From positions 25,153,710-25,217,709 of the forward strand of contig NC_061863.1 in assembly GCF_907164915.1 (NCBI RefSeq): 64,000 bases of DNA. The letters are read 5' to 3'. This document shows, piece by piece, positions 43,247 to 53,812 of the stretch. This DNA comes from Impatiens glandulifera. Taxonomy: Eukaryota; Streptophyta; Magnoliopsida; Ericales; Balsaminaceae. Every line of letters starts with the position of its first letter. Within the stretch, counting starts at the first letter, position 1. A program made the position numbers and the translations under genes. The notes under the pieces were generated by a model. That model was not told the DNA's origin. It searched no databases and was given only the letters and a program-made list of their open reading frames with translations.

Positions 43247-44134
43247 GCGTAGGGATGAATACAAACAAGGGCTGAGGTGGGCTTAAGCCCACCCCAATTT
43301 TTTTTTATTTTTTATATATATATGATTAAAACTGAAATCCCCATGCAGTATAAATTACTTCCATTCTATTGTATTTTATATACCTACTTCTTCACTATTT
43401 ATAAAATTACTTCCCATATTTCTTCACTATTTATAAAATTACTTCCCTTTTCATTTTTATTGAAGTATTTCATTTCTTCGTTCTCTAATTATTTTTCTTT
43501 AAATTTTAGACAATTACTTTCTAATTCTCATAGAGGTTAAATTTCATATTTCTTAAAATAATTCTAATTTTCTTCCATAATTTTTATCTTTTGAATTTGA
43601 ATAATTTCAACTTAATTATGTATATAATGATTATAATTGATTTAATGTATAAATAAAAATGTATCATTTAGCATCACTAGAAATATTTTTAAGACTAAAA
43701 TTTCATTATGACTTATTTAATAATGAGATATTTAATTTGCAACAAAATTTATATGGAAGATTACATATATTAAGACATTATTGTTTTGGAAATATGAATT
43801 TGTACATTATACATTTAATGTTAAGAAGAATTTGAACGTTTTTACACTTATTGAGTTGTGTCAACAACTAATCGGGGGTGGATGATAAACAATTTATGTT
43901 ATGTTGATTTATCTTATTATAGTATTGCATATTTTTAACATTATTGTCTAGCGAACATTTTCACCAATTAAGAAGGTGTAAACGAAATTTTGCAATAAAA
44001 TTATTGACACTATATATTGAAGTTTGAACGACATTTAACTAAGAATATAAAACAGATTTTATTAATTATTAGCTTTATTTTTAAAATCTTGTAGAGCTCA
44101 ATTTATTTAAACATTATAATAAAGGTTTTATTTG

Positions 44135-44177
<43 letters not shown>

Positions 44178-44223
44178 ACATTAAATTTAAGCCCACCCAA
44201 ACATTGAATCCTAGATCCGTCCC
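43247..44223 (+). mobile_element. hAT-type remnant with TSD-like flanks
   Basis: TCCCGTA flanks the segment (43240-43246 and 44224-44230). One end has AGGGCTGAGGTGGGCTTAAG and GCCCACCCC; the other has AAGCCCACCC and TAGATCCGTCCC, like the ends of plant hAT relatives with GGCGGAGC-type termini. Within, ELCQQLI (about 43851), then RTFSPIKKV and KFCNKIID in broken frames (about 43950-44015) resemble the hAT C-terminal dimerisation domain (ELC--L; ERAFS-MK-VK--LRNKM-D). An (AT)n run lies at 44136-44174. Confidence 0.6.
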
Positions 44224-44230
44224 TCCCGTA

Positions 44231-44775
44231 TCAGGATTTAAGGGGCTTAGATTGGAATCCGGGTTGTTTCCCTCTCTATGCTTCTTTCTTTTTCCTTTTA
44301 AAAACACAAATTCAATTGAGTAACAAAATACAAAATTGACTTTTGAAGCAAAAAAATAAATACATAATTATATAGCTGGTCTTACTTCTCTTACTCAAAC
44401 TAAACAAAAAAGTCTTCCAATCATGAAAGGTCTTCATTGAGGTTGCCTAGAATGACATACCTCATATAAAGATGAAGGGTTGAAGATTTGTTAATCCAAA
44501 CATGAGATTCTTCGTTGAAGTATGTGTAAGAGTAAAACGACCAAGAAAAGTAAGTATTGATTGTGAAAAGTTTTCCTAACTTCATCTCCAAAAATATGAA
44601 AGAAATAATAAACATACTTCAACTTTGGCTATAACTGCTACCAAAAGAAGTAACACATACATATTGTTACGTAATTAAACACAAAATACTTGCAACTTTT
44701 ATACTCAGTTCATTAATTGGATTGAAGGGTAACAACATGAATATCCTATAAATTTATGTCTACCTAATCTTAATC
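44231..44775. other. Intergenic DNA
   Basis: AT-rich, no gene supported. A 64-codon - strand open frame at 44421-44615 has no known motif. Confidence 0.45.
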
Positions 44776-44925
44776 TTTTTTTTTTAAAATGTAGGAAGTT
44801 AACATTGGTCCAAAAGTCTTTAATTTAAAGAATTCTTGGTGAGAATCGAACCCTTATTTTCTGTATTTTAGGCATCGAATCATAATTGTCAATTGAGCTA
44901 CCCAATAATAAATCATTTTAAACTT
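44776..44925 (-). repeat. tRNA-derived SINE-like sequence 1
   Basis: On the - strand an A-box-like TAGCTCAATTGAC (about 44888-44900) is followed about 40 bases later by the B box GGGTTCGATTCTC (44841-44853). The 3' end, on the + strand, is a run of ten T at about 44779, i.e. a poly(A) tail. The two boxes and their spacing are those of an internal RNA polymerase III promoter. The body does not fold as a proper tRNA, so this is a SINE or tRNA relic. Confidence 0.65.
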
Positions 44926-45049
44926 TTAAAAAATAGTTTATGAGTTTATCTACAAATCTAATATATATCTACAACTCTAATACTCCCTAAGTAGTGAAAT
45001 AAAGTCGAGCCCTTTTCTAAATAAAAAAATCATTCCTAATCTCGAATAT

Positions 45050-45190
45050 CATTTTTTTAGGAATTAAAGAAGAACTAGCATGATATTCCACAACTATGGT
45101 CACTCACTTAAACTTAAAGCACTTTCAGATGAAATCGAATGTGTGACATTTTGATTGTTTAAGTTGACTATTACCATTGGGCTACCTTGG
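45050..45190 (-). repeat. tRNA-derived SINE-like sequence 2
   Basis: The - strand has AGGTAGCCCAATGGTAATAG (A-box-like, about 45170-45189) and CATTCGATTTC (B-box-like, 45131-45141), ending in A-rich CTAAAAAAATGAT. It shares the GGTAGCxCAAT head with sequence 1 but is more diverged. Confidence 0.5.
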
Positions 45191-45194
45191 TGGG

Positions 45195-45355
45195 GTAAAA
45201 AATGGGACAATGAATTAAACATGTAACCCGCAAACACACTTAACCATTTAACTCGGCGCAGAACTTGTCGCCTAACGGACTCGAACCCAGGACCTTAGAG
45301 TGAGAATATTTACATCTTGTTGCCGCTAAGTAGAAGAGGAGATAAATGTCGCCAC
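45195..45355 (-). repeat. tRNA-derived SINE-like sequence 3
   Basis: The - strand has CCTGGGTTCGAGTCCG (B box, about 45280-45295) and TTAGCGGCAACAAG as a weak A box 40 bases upstream. Downstream is AAATGGTTAAGTGTGTTTGC, the block also found at 7290. The two copies of that block support a dispersed family. Confidence 0.5.
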
Positions 45356-45683
45356 AATCTTGTAGACTACCCTATTGTGCGTTTCAATCCCATGTAAGAT
45401 TTTAAAGAATCCTATGTCACCTTTTGATAATATATATATATATATAAACCCTTTAAGATATTATTTCATTTGCATTTGTAGTTTTAGGCACAGACAACCT
45501 GTTTAGAATCTGATCTAGTACACAAATGATATTAGCAAGCATAAAAGACTGTAGCTCAATTATTAATTGGATTAGTGTTTAAATGAATCAGTTTCAACTG
45601 TAGCTCAATTATTAAAGTATGAGTTTATTAAGAAAAGTCACAATTTCACCTTCCACTTGGTTTATTTTGTCATTTTTCAAAAA

Positions 45684-45729
<46 letters not shown>

Positions 45730-46152
45730 ATTTTTGTGTTATATAAATAAAATATGCATCATTTTTATTACACAATTCATTTTCTATTATTAAGTTTGAG
45801 AGTATACTTAAAAATGATTTTTTTTTAAGTCATAATTTTTGTTTCAACTTAAGGTATTTTAAATAAGAATTGAACCTATAATTTTTAATCTCTTAAAAAA
45901 TATTTTTTTTATTTAAATTATCTTAATTAGTTATATTATAAGAGATCAATTATATTAGGGATGACAATCAATTGATCAAAGTATCAAACAAATTTATCAT
46001 CTTCCTTCCATTTCAAATTGATTTATGAAATTCTCACAGAACAAACACTAAAGTTTGCAGGACATTGTAAGTACTATAAATTACAATATTTTTATCCTAT
46101 AAAAACTATTTTAATTAAAATAATTTATAATATAAATAACATAATAAATTTA
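45356..46152. other. AT-rich DNA with microsatellites
   Basis: An (AT)n run of about 42 bases lies at 45686-45727, and a shorter one at 45431-45446. No gene seen. Confidence 0.6.
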
Positions 46153-46380
46153 GGCTTCGTTTGGGTTATTTAAATAGCTCAAATCCAAAAAATATCATTT
46201 CACTCTTTCTCTTCCATGACATTACTTAATTTATTAACTAAAATATTATTTATTTTATCATTATATATTAATATCTTTAAGTTTTTTTTATCAAAACAAA
46301 TTTACACATTTTTAAAATCACCACTAATTATTATTTTTTAAATAACTCAAGTTATTTAAATAACTAGATCCAAACAAGGC
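46153..46380. mobile_element. Tourist-like (PIF/Harbinger) MITE, 228 bp
   Basis: Begins GGCTTCGTTTGGGTTATTTA and ends in the inverse complement of GCCTTGTTTGGATCTAGTTA. TTA lies directly outside both ends (46150-46152 and 46381-46383), the target preference of PIF/Harbinger. It is AT-rich with no coding capacity. A relative occurs at 62910-63178. Confidence 0.72.
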
Positions 46381-46855
46381 TTAATTAGTTTTGGTCTATA
46401 ATATCTTTATTTTAATATTGTGAGAATTAAAAATATGAAGTATGTGTAAATATTGGTGCTAATATTCTTAAGTTTAAATAATGTTTTTTATTTTTATTTT
46501 GTATTGGTAGTTTTTTGATATATTATTAAAATGAGAGAAAAAAAACTCAAACATAGTGATTTAGATGGGATATTATCTTCATTGGCAGTCCGATTATTTG
46601 GTCAACTGGATAATGTTGCCAACCAATTAAAATAATTATAAAATTATTATTAAAATTGAGTTGGTTTAAAAAAAAATTGAAACTCAAGCCCGACTGTTCC
46701 GTTGTCCATTAGTAACCCTGCAACCAGCTTTGTTTGAAGGATTTTGATACGTCATTTTCGCGTACGTTATTTTGAATTTATTGACTTGAACAGCTAGAGG
46801 AGAACATATTTTAGCAAAAAAAAAAAGCTAACAAATAAATTTTTATGTATTCTTT
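46381..46855. other. Intergenic DNA left of Sirevirus B copy 2
   Basis: AT-rich, no gene supported. Ends TTCTTT at the element border. Confidence 0.45.
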
Positions 46856-47084
46856 TGTTAGATTTTATTAAATTGATTAAAATTAACTTAGTAAATAAGT
46901 TTATTTAATAAAACAATGTTTTTATGATGCGCAGATTATTAAGTAAAACTTAGTGATGCGCGAATTATTAAGTAAAACTTAGTAATGCACAGGCAAAGCT
47001 AAAGAGCCGCGAGCAACTTGTTTTGATGATGCGTTAATTGAATTAAACTAAGCATGGTTAATGTGCAGGTGAGAATTAACCGAT

Positions 47085-47205
47085 GTCTCAAGATGAGCAG
47101 ACGTCTGAAGATGAGCAGACGTCTCAAGATGAGCAGATGTCTCAATATGAGCAGATGTCTCAAGATGAGCAGATGTCTCAAGATGAGCAGACGTCTTAAA
47201 GCTGA
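47085..47205. repeat. 18-bp tandem array (AGACGTCT core), copy 2 5' LTR
   Basis: About seven units, CAGACGTCTCAAGATGAG and variants (CAGATGTCTCAATATGAG). The 3' LTR has one to two more units, so the number changed after insertion. Confidence 0.92.
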
Positions 47206-47571
47206 AGGAAGCGCGAGCAGACGCTTTGCTTCAGCAGCAGTCTGAAGAAGTGATCTGCTTATGTACACAGCTCATCAGCACAACCAGCAGAGTTCATTAT
47301 AAGAAGACTTCCTAGTCAACTTATTACAACTACCACCAAGTGTTCAACCATTAGAAAGTCGACACATATCTACGTATCAGATTCGACAGTTGCCTACATC
47401 AAAGGACATTAGAGTACAACGTCAAATCCCTGAACTTATGAATGGCGGATTACTGTAGCTCTGGTACAGCGGATCCCCGAATATATGGATTTAAGGTACG
47501 ACAAATATTTCCCGGTCATTTCACAATCCAAGATTCAGAGCCGACCGTTGCTACACTTCATTATAAAAGAG

Positions 47572-47579
47572 CTATAGAG
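47572..47579 (+). promoter_or_regulatory. TATA box of family B LTR
   Basis: TATAAAAG within CATTATAAAAGAGC, about 370 bases after the 18-bp array. The 3' LTR has TATATAAG at 54508-54515; copy 1 has only AATAAAAG. Confidence 0.7.
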
Positions 47580-48119
47580 TACAACGGTTATTCTCCCTAG
47601 TTCTTTGGTTCGTAGATGATATACAATTAAGAATTTACATAGTCAACGAGCTTTAAAATTCTTACTCTCTCTATCTGTAAAAGCATACATTGTATAAGCT
47701 AAGAGCATATTTGTGTTGTAAGTTAAACAAAAAGTTGTTTGTTTAATAGAGTGAGTGCAAGAAATTCAGAAGAGGCATCTGTTAAGTCTTGAGTTTCTGA
47801 CTGGGTTTGTATAGGCTCTACATAAACCAAAATCTTCTAGTGGAATCCTTCTGAAATAGAAGAAGGGGTGACGTAGGAGTTTTATCTCCGAACATCTATA
47901 AAACTATCGTATTATTTACTTTCCGCATTTTTACGTCTTGCATTCGTAGCTTCAAATCTAGAAAGCATTCTGCACTTGAAACCGTTCAAGAGCTTGCGAT
48001 AATTGGTGAAGAATAGAAACAGGTTTTAAGTCCCTAACAAGATTAAAACCGCATTGAAAGTCAAGGTTTAACATAACAACATTCAACCCCCTTCTATTGT
48101 TGTATTCGATCCTAACAAG

Positions 48120-48130
48120 TGGTATCAGGG
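48120..48130 (+). other. Primer binding site (tRNA-iMet type), family B
   Basis: TGGTATCAGGG starts three bases after the LTR end CCTAACA and is one base off the initiator methionine tRNA complement. Confidence 0.85.
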
Positions 48131-48169
48131 CAGGAATTTCTATTCTCAAGCAAAGAAATCATCCAAATC

Positions 48170-49116
48170 ATGTATCTCCTAAAAAAAATTCCAATATTCA
48201 TTAAGGAAGGTTATGATGATTGAAAGATCAGGATGCATGTTCATTTGTCTAATCTTGATGACGATATGTGGTACGTTATCACTGACGGTCCAATAAAAAT
48301 CCAGACGATCAGCACGGCTACAACTGATGGTGCTCTTGAGATGAAGGAGAAACGAAGACATGAGTGGTCTGATAAAGAAAAGAGGAAGAACAATCTAAAT
48401 AATGTGGCCAAAGATATTTTGTACAAGAAGTTGGACAATAATATGTTCAGAAAAATAAAGGCATTCTCCACAACCAAAGAGATAACAGTCAACTTTGCGA
48501 GGGCAATAGTCAAACGAAAAAGTACAAACTTATGGTTGTCACGCAAAAGTTTGATAGCATCAAGAAGATGCCTAGAGAAACAATGATTGAGTTCGATGAA
48601 CGATTAAGCAACATTGTTATTGAACTCTCCACTCTAGGAAAGACATACAACAACATAGAAATTGATATTAAAGTCATGAGAGCTCTTCTTAGAGAGTGGG
48701 AGGACATCAAGACGATGGCGATGAGGGAATCTAAAGATCTCAACAAGCTTGAGCTGTACAATTTATTTGCCGATCTGAAATCCTATGCGTTTGAGATAAA
48801 CTCAAGGAATGAAGAGGAGCCATCCACATCGATCATCACAAAGGTGTTGGTGATTGTTGAAGAGCCAACTGCCGCGATAGTTGCGAAGTCTATTGAGCAG
48901 ATGAGCAATGATGCAATGTCATTCTTCGTCAAGAAGTTTGGAAAATTATTGAAGAAGATCCATCCTAACTCCAACTCTAATAGATATAATAATAAAGATG
49001 AGTCAAAGGCTAATTTGAAATGTTTTAATTGTGATAAACCAGGACATTTCAAGGCAGATTATAGAAAGCCCAAGAGGGACAACAAGAAGCGGTCTGATAA
49101 AAGAAACAGAAAATAG
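48170..49116 (+). pseudogene. Family B copy 2: gag, zinc knuckle damaged
   Basis: The UBN2-type region reads MHVHLSNLDDDMWYVITDGP, EWSDKEKRKNNLNNVAKDIL, then after a frameshift near 48500 KFDSIKKMPRETMIEFDERL, TLGKTYNNIEIDIKVMRALL and NLFADLKSYAFEINSRNEEE. The zinc knuckle is CFNCDKPGHFKADY: the last Cys of the CCHC set is Tyr. The order matches family A gag. It ends TAG at 49114-49116. Confidence 0.88.
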
Positions 49117-49139
49117 CAAAAATCTCTGCTAGTAGAGGA

Positions 49140-49925
49140 AAGCAAGAGAAAATGGGCTCAAAGTGACTCAGACGATAGCTCATCTAGTGAAAGTGAAGAT
49201 GAGGGTGTCAAATGTTTTATGGCTGACTGCACTTGAGGTATTTGATTTCTCTTCTAACGACTTCACAAAAGATGAGTTGACCATTTCACTCAATGACTTG
49301 GTCATTGAGTACAAGAAACTATCCGACCTTTTTAATTGAGGAAGATTTGAAAAATAAATCTGATAGTACAAGTCTCTCATCTCAAAACAATGAAACTGAA
49401 GTTTTGAAAGATAAAGAAATAAACGAGTTCTCATCAGAGAATGAGAAGCTCAAAGAAACAATCAAAACTCTTTCTACTGAAAACCAAAGATTGAACTATG
49501 TGATTAGTTCTTGGACAAAGTCTGAGAAAGTTGTTGCACAAATGATTACTGATCAAAGGTCTGCTGGATGTAAATTTGGTCTAGGATTTAACAACAGCTC
49601 TCCAGATGAGTCTAATAAAAAGTTAAAACCAGTTAAAGGCAAGTTTGAGTCCATAAGCTTTGTCAAGAATACTTTAATTGATACTGATATTGGGACTAGT
49701 CATAACTGTGGTGACTTAACCTTAAAAGATGATATTAAATATGTTAAGCCAACTTCTAGCTGGCTCAAGCCTAAGAAGCTGGCAGACAGCTGTCGGGCAA
49801 ACAAAACTTTGACAAAAAGTCAAAAGGCTTTAAACAAAAATCATGTTATAAGGCTAAGGTATCATCAGCTGGTAGAAAGACTTCTGCCAAGTCTAAATCT
49901 TATTCTTTATTAACATCACAAAATT
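49140..49925 (+). pseudogene. Family B copy 2: gag C-terminal coiled-coil part
   Basis: Contains SDSDDSSSSESEDEGVKCF (acidic), then ENEKLKETIKTLSTENQRLN (coiled coil), VISSWTKSEKVVAQMITDQR and a Lys/Ser-rich tail. Stops and frameshifts near 49235 and 49340 split it. Copy 1 starts within this part. Confidence 0.75.
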
Positions 49926-50039
49926 GATGATCCATAAAAATAACTCAAATATGGATCCTCAAGGGACTAAATAACCATGGACCCAAATGAAGTTGGGTAC
50001 CAAAGATGTAAATATGTGTATATGTAGGTACAATAAGAC

Positions 50040-50560
50040 AGTATCCTAGAGGAGTCTATTTGGTATTTGAACAGCGGTTGTTCCAGACACATGACAGGAA
50101 ACAGATGGCTATTAACTAACATAACAAAGTGCATATGACCAAATATCACTTTTGGTGACAATAGCAAAGGTAAAACTGTGAGTAAGGGTAAGATTGTCTA
50201 CGGTAACCTTACTATTAATAACGTGTTATTAGTTGAAAATCTGTGTTATAATTTGATTAGCATTAGTCAAATGTGTGATAATGGTTTCACTATAGACTTT
50301 AAAAGGCATACATGTATAGTTAAGCATTAGTAGGGTACTCCACTGCTGATAGGAAGTAAAGTAGGAAACTCATACAAAATGAACTAGAAGCCTAAAACAT
50401 CTAACCCTATTTGCATGATAGCTAAGAATGATCAGAACTAGCTTTGGCATAAAAGGTTAAATTATTTAAACTTTAAAACTATTAAAAATATATGTTAAAA
50501 GGATCTTTAGTAGGTATGCCTAAATTGAAATTTTCAAAAGATGAGATTTGTCCTATTTGT
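50040..50560 (+). pseudogene. Family B copy 2: protease and GAG-pre-integrase
   Basis: CSRHMTGNRWLLTNITKC near 50080, ITFGDNSKGKTVSKGKIVYG, LCYNLISISQMCDNGFTIDF, and LWHKRLNYLNFKTIKNIC, with several TAG stops (for example where copy 1 has Trp-Lys and Trp-Leu). Confidence 0.85.
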
Positions 50561-50599
50561 CAGATCAATTTTTAAAAATAAAGGGAATACTCAATCTGA

Positions 50600-51440
50600 C
50601 AGGTTTTTGGAATTATTGCACATGGATTTGTTTGTTCCAATCCTAGTAACATGTTAGGGGGAATGAGATTTACCCTTGTCATAATTGATCATTTTTCTAG
50701 ATTTACTTGATTTATTTTCTTAGTATATAAGGATCAAACTGCTGAGAATTTGATAAAAATCATTAAAAGATTACAAAATGGAAAATTATTAAATATAATA
50801 AAGATTAGAAGTGATAGAGATACAAAATTAACAAACAGAATTATGTCTTCTTTCCTTGAAGAATATGGTATTAGACACGAGTTGTCTAGTGCCAGAACTC
50901 CACAATAAAATGGTGTTGCTGAAATGAGGAATAGAACACTAAAGAAGCTGCTAAGTCAATACTAGCAGATTCCGACGTGTCTTAAAAGCTATTGGCAGAA
51001 GCTATCAACACAGCGTGTTATACTTAAAACAAATTGATGATTAATAAGTTTTAATAAAACACCTTACGAGATTTTCTATGGCAAAGTTCCTAAAATTTCA
51101 TTTTTAGAAATTTTGGCTGTAAATATTTTATTCACAACAATGGCAAAACTTATCTGGTTGTCTTTGATGCTAAGGCAGATCCTAGTATAATGTTAGGATA
51201 TTCTTCAGTGGGTAAAGATTATAGAGTTTTTAATAAACAAACATTGACCGTTAAAGAATCTACCCATATTGTTTTTGATGAATATGTTAAAAGTAATTCA
51301 AAAGTATTCATCGAAGTGGCTAACAGATTGGAAGTTGTTAATCTTCAATCCGATAGTGACGATGAGGTTAGGTCATCAGAAACAGCATGTCTGATCAGCA
51401 AGCTAATCCATCTGATCAGCCAGCTAATCAAGTTGTAGCT
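50600..51440 (+). pseudogene. Family B copy 2: integrase
   Basis: TLVIIDHFSRFTFIFLVYKD type core with the second Asp of IIDD changed to His, RSDRDTKLTN, then YGIRHELSSARTPQNGVAEM, and the tail LGYSSVGKDYRVFNKQTL. Multiple stops and small indels. The NGVAE motif with the catalytic Glu remains. Confidence 0.83.
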
Positions 51441-51479
51441 CAACTAGAAAACCAGACTGAAAGTTAATAGACTACTGAC

Positions 51480-52575
51480 AGTTTGCATGTTGCTGAGACA
51501 GCTGATTAGACGGTTGACCCTCTGGGACCAAATCTCAGATGGAACAAAAACCATCCACACGAACTAATCATATATAATCCTAATGCATCTCTTAGAACTA
51601 GAAATCAACTAATGGATGATATTGCAAACTCTATACTTATTTCTCAAATTGAACCCAATAAAATTGATAAAGCATTGCAAGAAGAATTAAACCAATTTGA
51701 AAGAAATAAAGTTTGACAACTAGTCCAAGACTAGATGATCAATTTGTGATTGGAATTAGATGGGTTTTAGAAATAAATTAAGTGAAGATGGCTTAGTTGA
51801 GAGAAACAAAGTTAGACTAGTGGCTCAAGGCTATAGACAGGAAGAAGGAATTGACTTTGAGGAGTCATTCACCCCTGTAGCTAGACTTGAGGCTATTAGA
51901 ATTTTTCTAGCTTATGCATCTTTTAAAATCTTTAAAGTTTTTTAAATGGATGTTAAAAGTGCTTTTATAAATGGTGTACTTAATGAGGATGTCTATGTTG
52001 AATAGCCTCCTGGCTTTCAAGATCATTCTCTACCTAATCATGTCTTCAAATTAGATAAGGCATTATATGGTCTTAAGCAAGCTCCTAGAGCTTGGTATGA
52101 CACTTTAACTAAATTCTTATATGATTATGATTTTATTGTAGGCATAGTAAATAAAAAGCTTTTTAGATTTGTTGAAGATTCATATATCTTACTTGTTCAA
52201 ATCTATGTGGATGATATTATTTTTGGGTCAATTAACCTCAAACTATGTGAGAAGTTTTCTAAGCTTATGCATGATAAGTTTGAGATGAATATGATGGGTG
52301 AGCTGACGTTCTTCCTTGGTCTTCAAGTTCGACAACTTGAAGCTGGAACCTTCATCAATCTAGCAAAGTATACCAAGGAGCTGTTGAAGAAATTCAACAT
52401 GGAGAACTTCTCAGCTGTCTCGACACCCATGAACTCATCAAGCAAGTTAGATAAAGACAAATATTGTCAAACCGTTGACATCACAGCCTACCAAGGGATA
52501 ATCGGATCCCTGCTCTACCTAACAGTCAGCCGGCGAGACATCTTGTTCGTCGTTGGCGTGTGTGGTAATTTTTAG
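51480..52575 (+). pseudogene. Family B copy 2: reverse transcriptase
   Basis: [73 protein letters not shown] and VQIYVDDIIFGSINLKLCEK. The catalytic YVDD is intact here. It continues GELTFFLGLQVRQLEAGTFI and AYQGIIGSLLYLTVSRRDIL, ending TAG at 52573. TAA at about 51943 and TAG near 52001 interrupt the frame. Confidence 0.87.
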
Positions 52576-53160
52576 GCTAATTCTAAACAATCTCATTACG
52601 TAGCTGCTAAGCGTATTTTAAAATATTTAAAGGGAACTCAAGGTGTTAGACTGTGGTATCCAAAAGATTTTAGTTTCAACTTAATTAGCTATTCTGATGT
52701 AGATTACAACTGTGCTGAAAGTTATCAGACGCCTTTAAAACATACGTCTCACTAAGCTTAAATGCAAGATATGCTGACATCATAGTCAGTCGGACGTTTG
52801 AGTGTATTTAAGACGACTTGTCTTAAGACAAATGAGACAGCTGTTTTGATCTTATCAATACGCTGTCGTTTAAATTCCCTCTTAAAAAAAATGAACGGTC
52901 ACATTTTAAAATAAATGTTTTCCCTCAAAATATTTTGAAATAGATTACTTAAAATAAATATCTATTTTATTTCATCTTGTCTTCTAAAAATCTTTTAAAA
53001 ATGAATCACATGAAGACACATGTCTATCATGATTAAAGATATAACTAACATCCTTGACGGCTCTTTTCCACACGCAAGTCGTCTAAAGATGTCATTTAGT
53101 TTTAATTAAATGACATCATCTTCAAATCTCTCCATGCAAAGTTAGGATCCATTAATGTTT
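52576..53160. other. Family B copy 2: RNase H deletion junction and post-pol UTR
   Basis: SYSDVDY is present to about 52707; the next bases match copy 1 position ~38945. The deleted interval in copy 1 is about 38320-38945 and includes the RNase H catalytic region. The remainder is non-coding and parallels 38960-39385. Confidence 0.8.
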
Positions 53161-53169
53161 TCTCCCAAG

Positions 53170-53700
53170 AAAGATTTGAGATAATGGTGGTTATAACCAA
53201 AGGAATAGTCATCAACTGGTTGTATGCCCTATTTAATAACCTGTTGGAGTTGCTTTTTTCGCCAAAGAAGCAAATTGGTTATGTCGCTTAACTTAGTAGA
53301 CTATTCGAACATCTCCAAGTTAAAGTGAGAATTGGAGTCTTCATCAACGTCAACAGAGTTATGGACGGCCAATGGGTCTATAACTACTTCTTCAAATTAA
53401 CAAGAGTCAAGGACAAAAGCCTTGCAACCTCCGTTCAATAGTCGGATGATCAGTAGACCAACCTTTCATGGCGATCTACTATCCCTAGACGCCCTACTCT
53501 AGTCAGGAGAAGAAAGTTGAGAGTTAAAAAAAAAACTGCAAAGTCTGTTAATGAGCCTGTTGGGCAAGCTACTGAAACTGATTGAACTTCTCAATGCTGA
53601 TAAAACAGGGGAAAAGCACCGGAAAGAAATCGAGGGGGAAGATTAGGTAGAAAGTCAGTCGAGGAGGAAGAACTCCTCTTATCCTAAAGGGGAAATTAAT
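53170..53700 (+). pseudogene. Family B copy 2: post-pol ORF (ORF3-like)
   Basis: Contains NNLLELLF, LSRLFEHLQVKVRIGVFINV, NRVMDGQWVYNYFFKLTRVK and DKSLATSVQ, then a basic segment and an acidic tail. More complete than in copy 1 but with several stops. It has the look of the putative plant-transposon domain found after pol in related elements; the role is unknown. Confidence 0.55.
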
Positions 53701-53800
53701 TTTTAGACATGTTGTATATGTCTATACATCTTTTGTTCATATATAAATAGCTAACTTATCTTTTATTCCCTGATCTTCTAACTAAGTTTTAACATCATCT

Positions 53801-53812
53801 AAAAGGGGAAAT
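53801..53812 (+). other. Polypurine tract, family B copy 2
   Basis: AAAAGGGGAAAT abuts TGTTAGATTT at 53813, the same tract as in Sirevirus A. Confidence 0.9.

Larger units (their letters stand above)
46856..48117 (+). repeat. Family B copy 2: 5' LTR
   Basis: Starts TGTTAGATTTTATTAAATTG and ends GATCCTAACA. It contains an extra partial duplication near 46945 (TTATTAAGTAAAACTTAGTG twice), a seven-unit 18-bp array and a TATA box at 47572. Confidence 0.9.

Noticed and set aside
44836..44925. Functional tRNA gene on the - strand
   Set aside because: A and B boxes are present, but the arms do not pair as a tRNA and a poly(A) tail follows, so a SINE is more likely.
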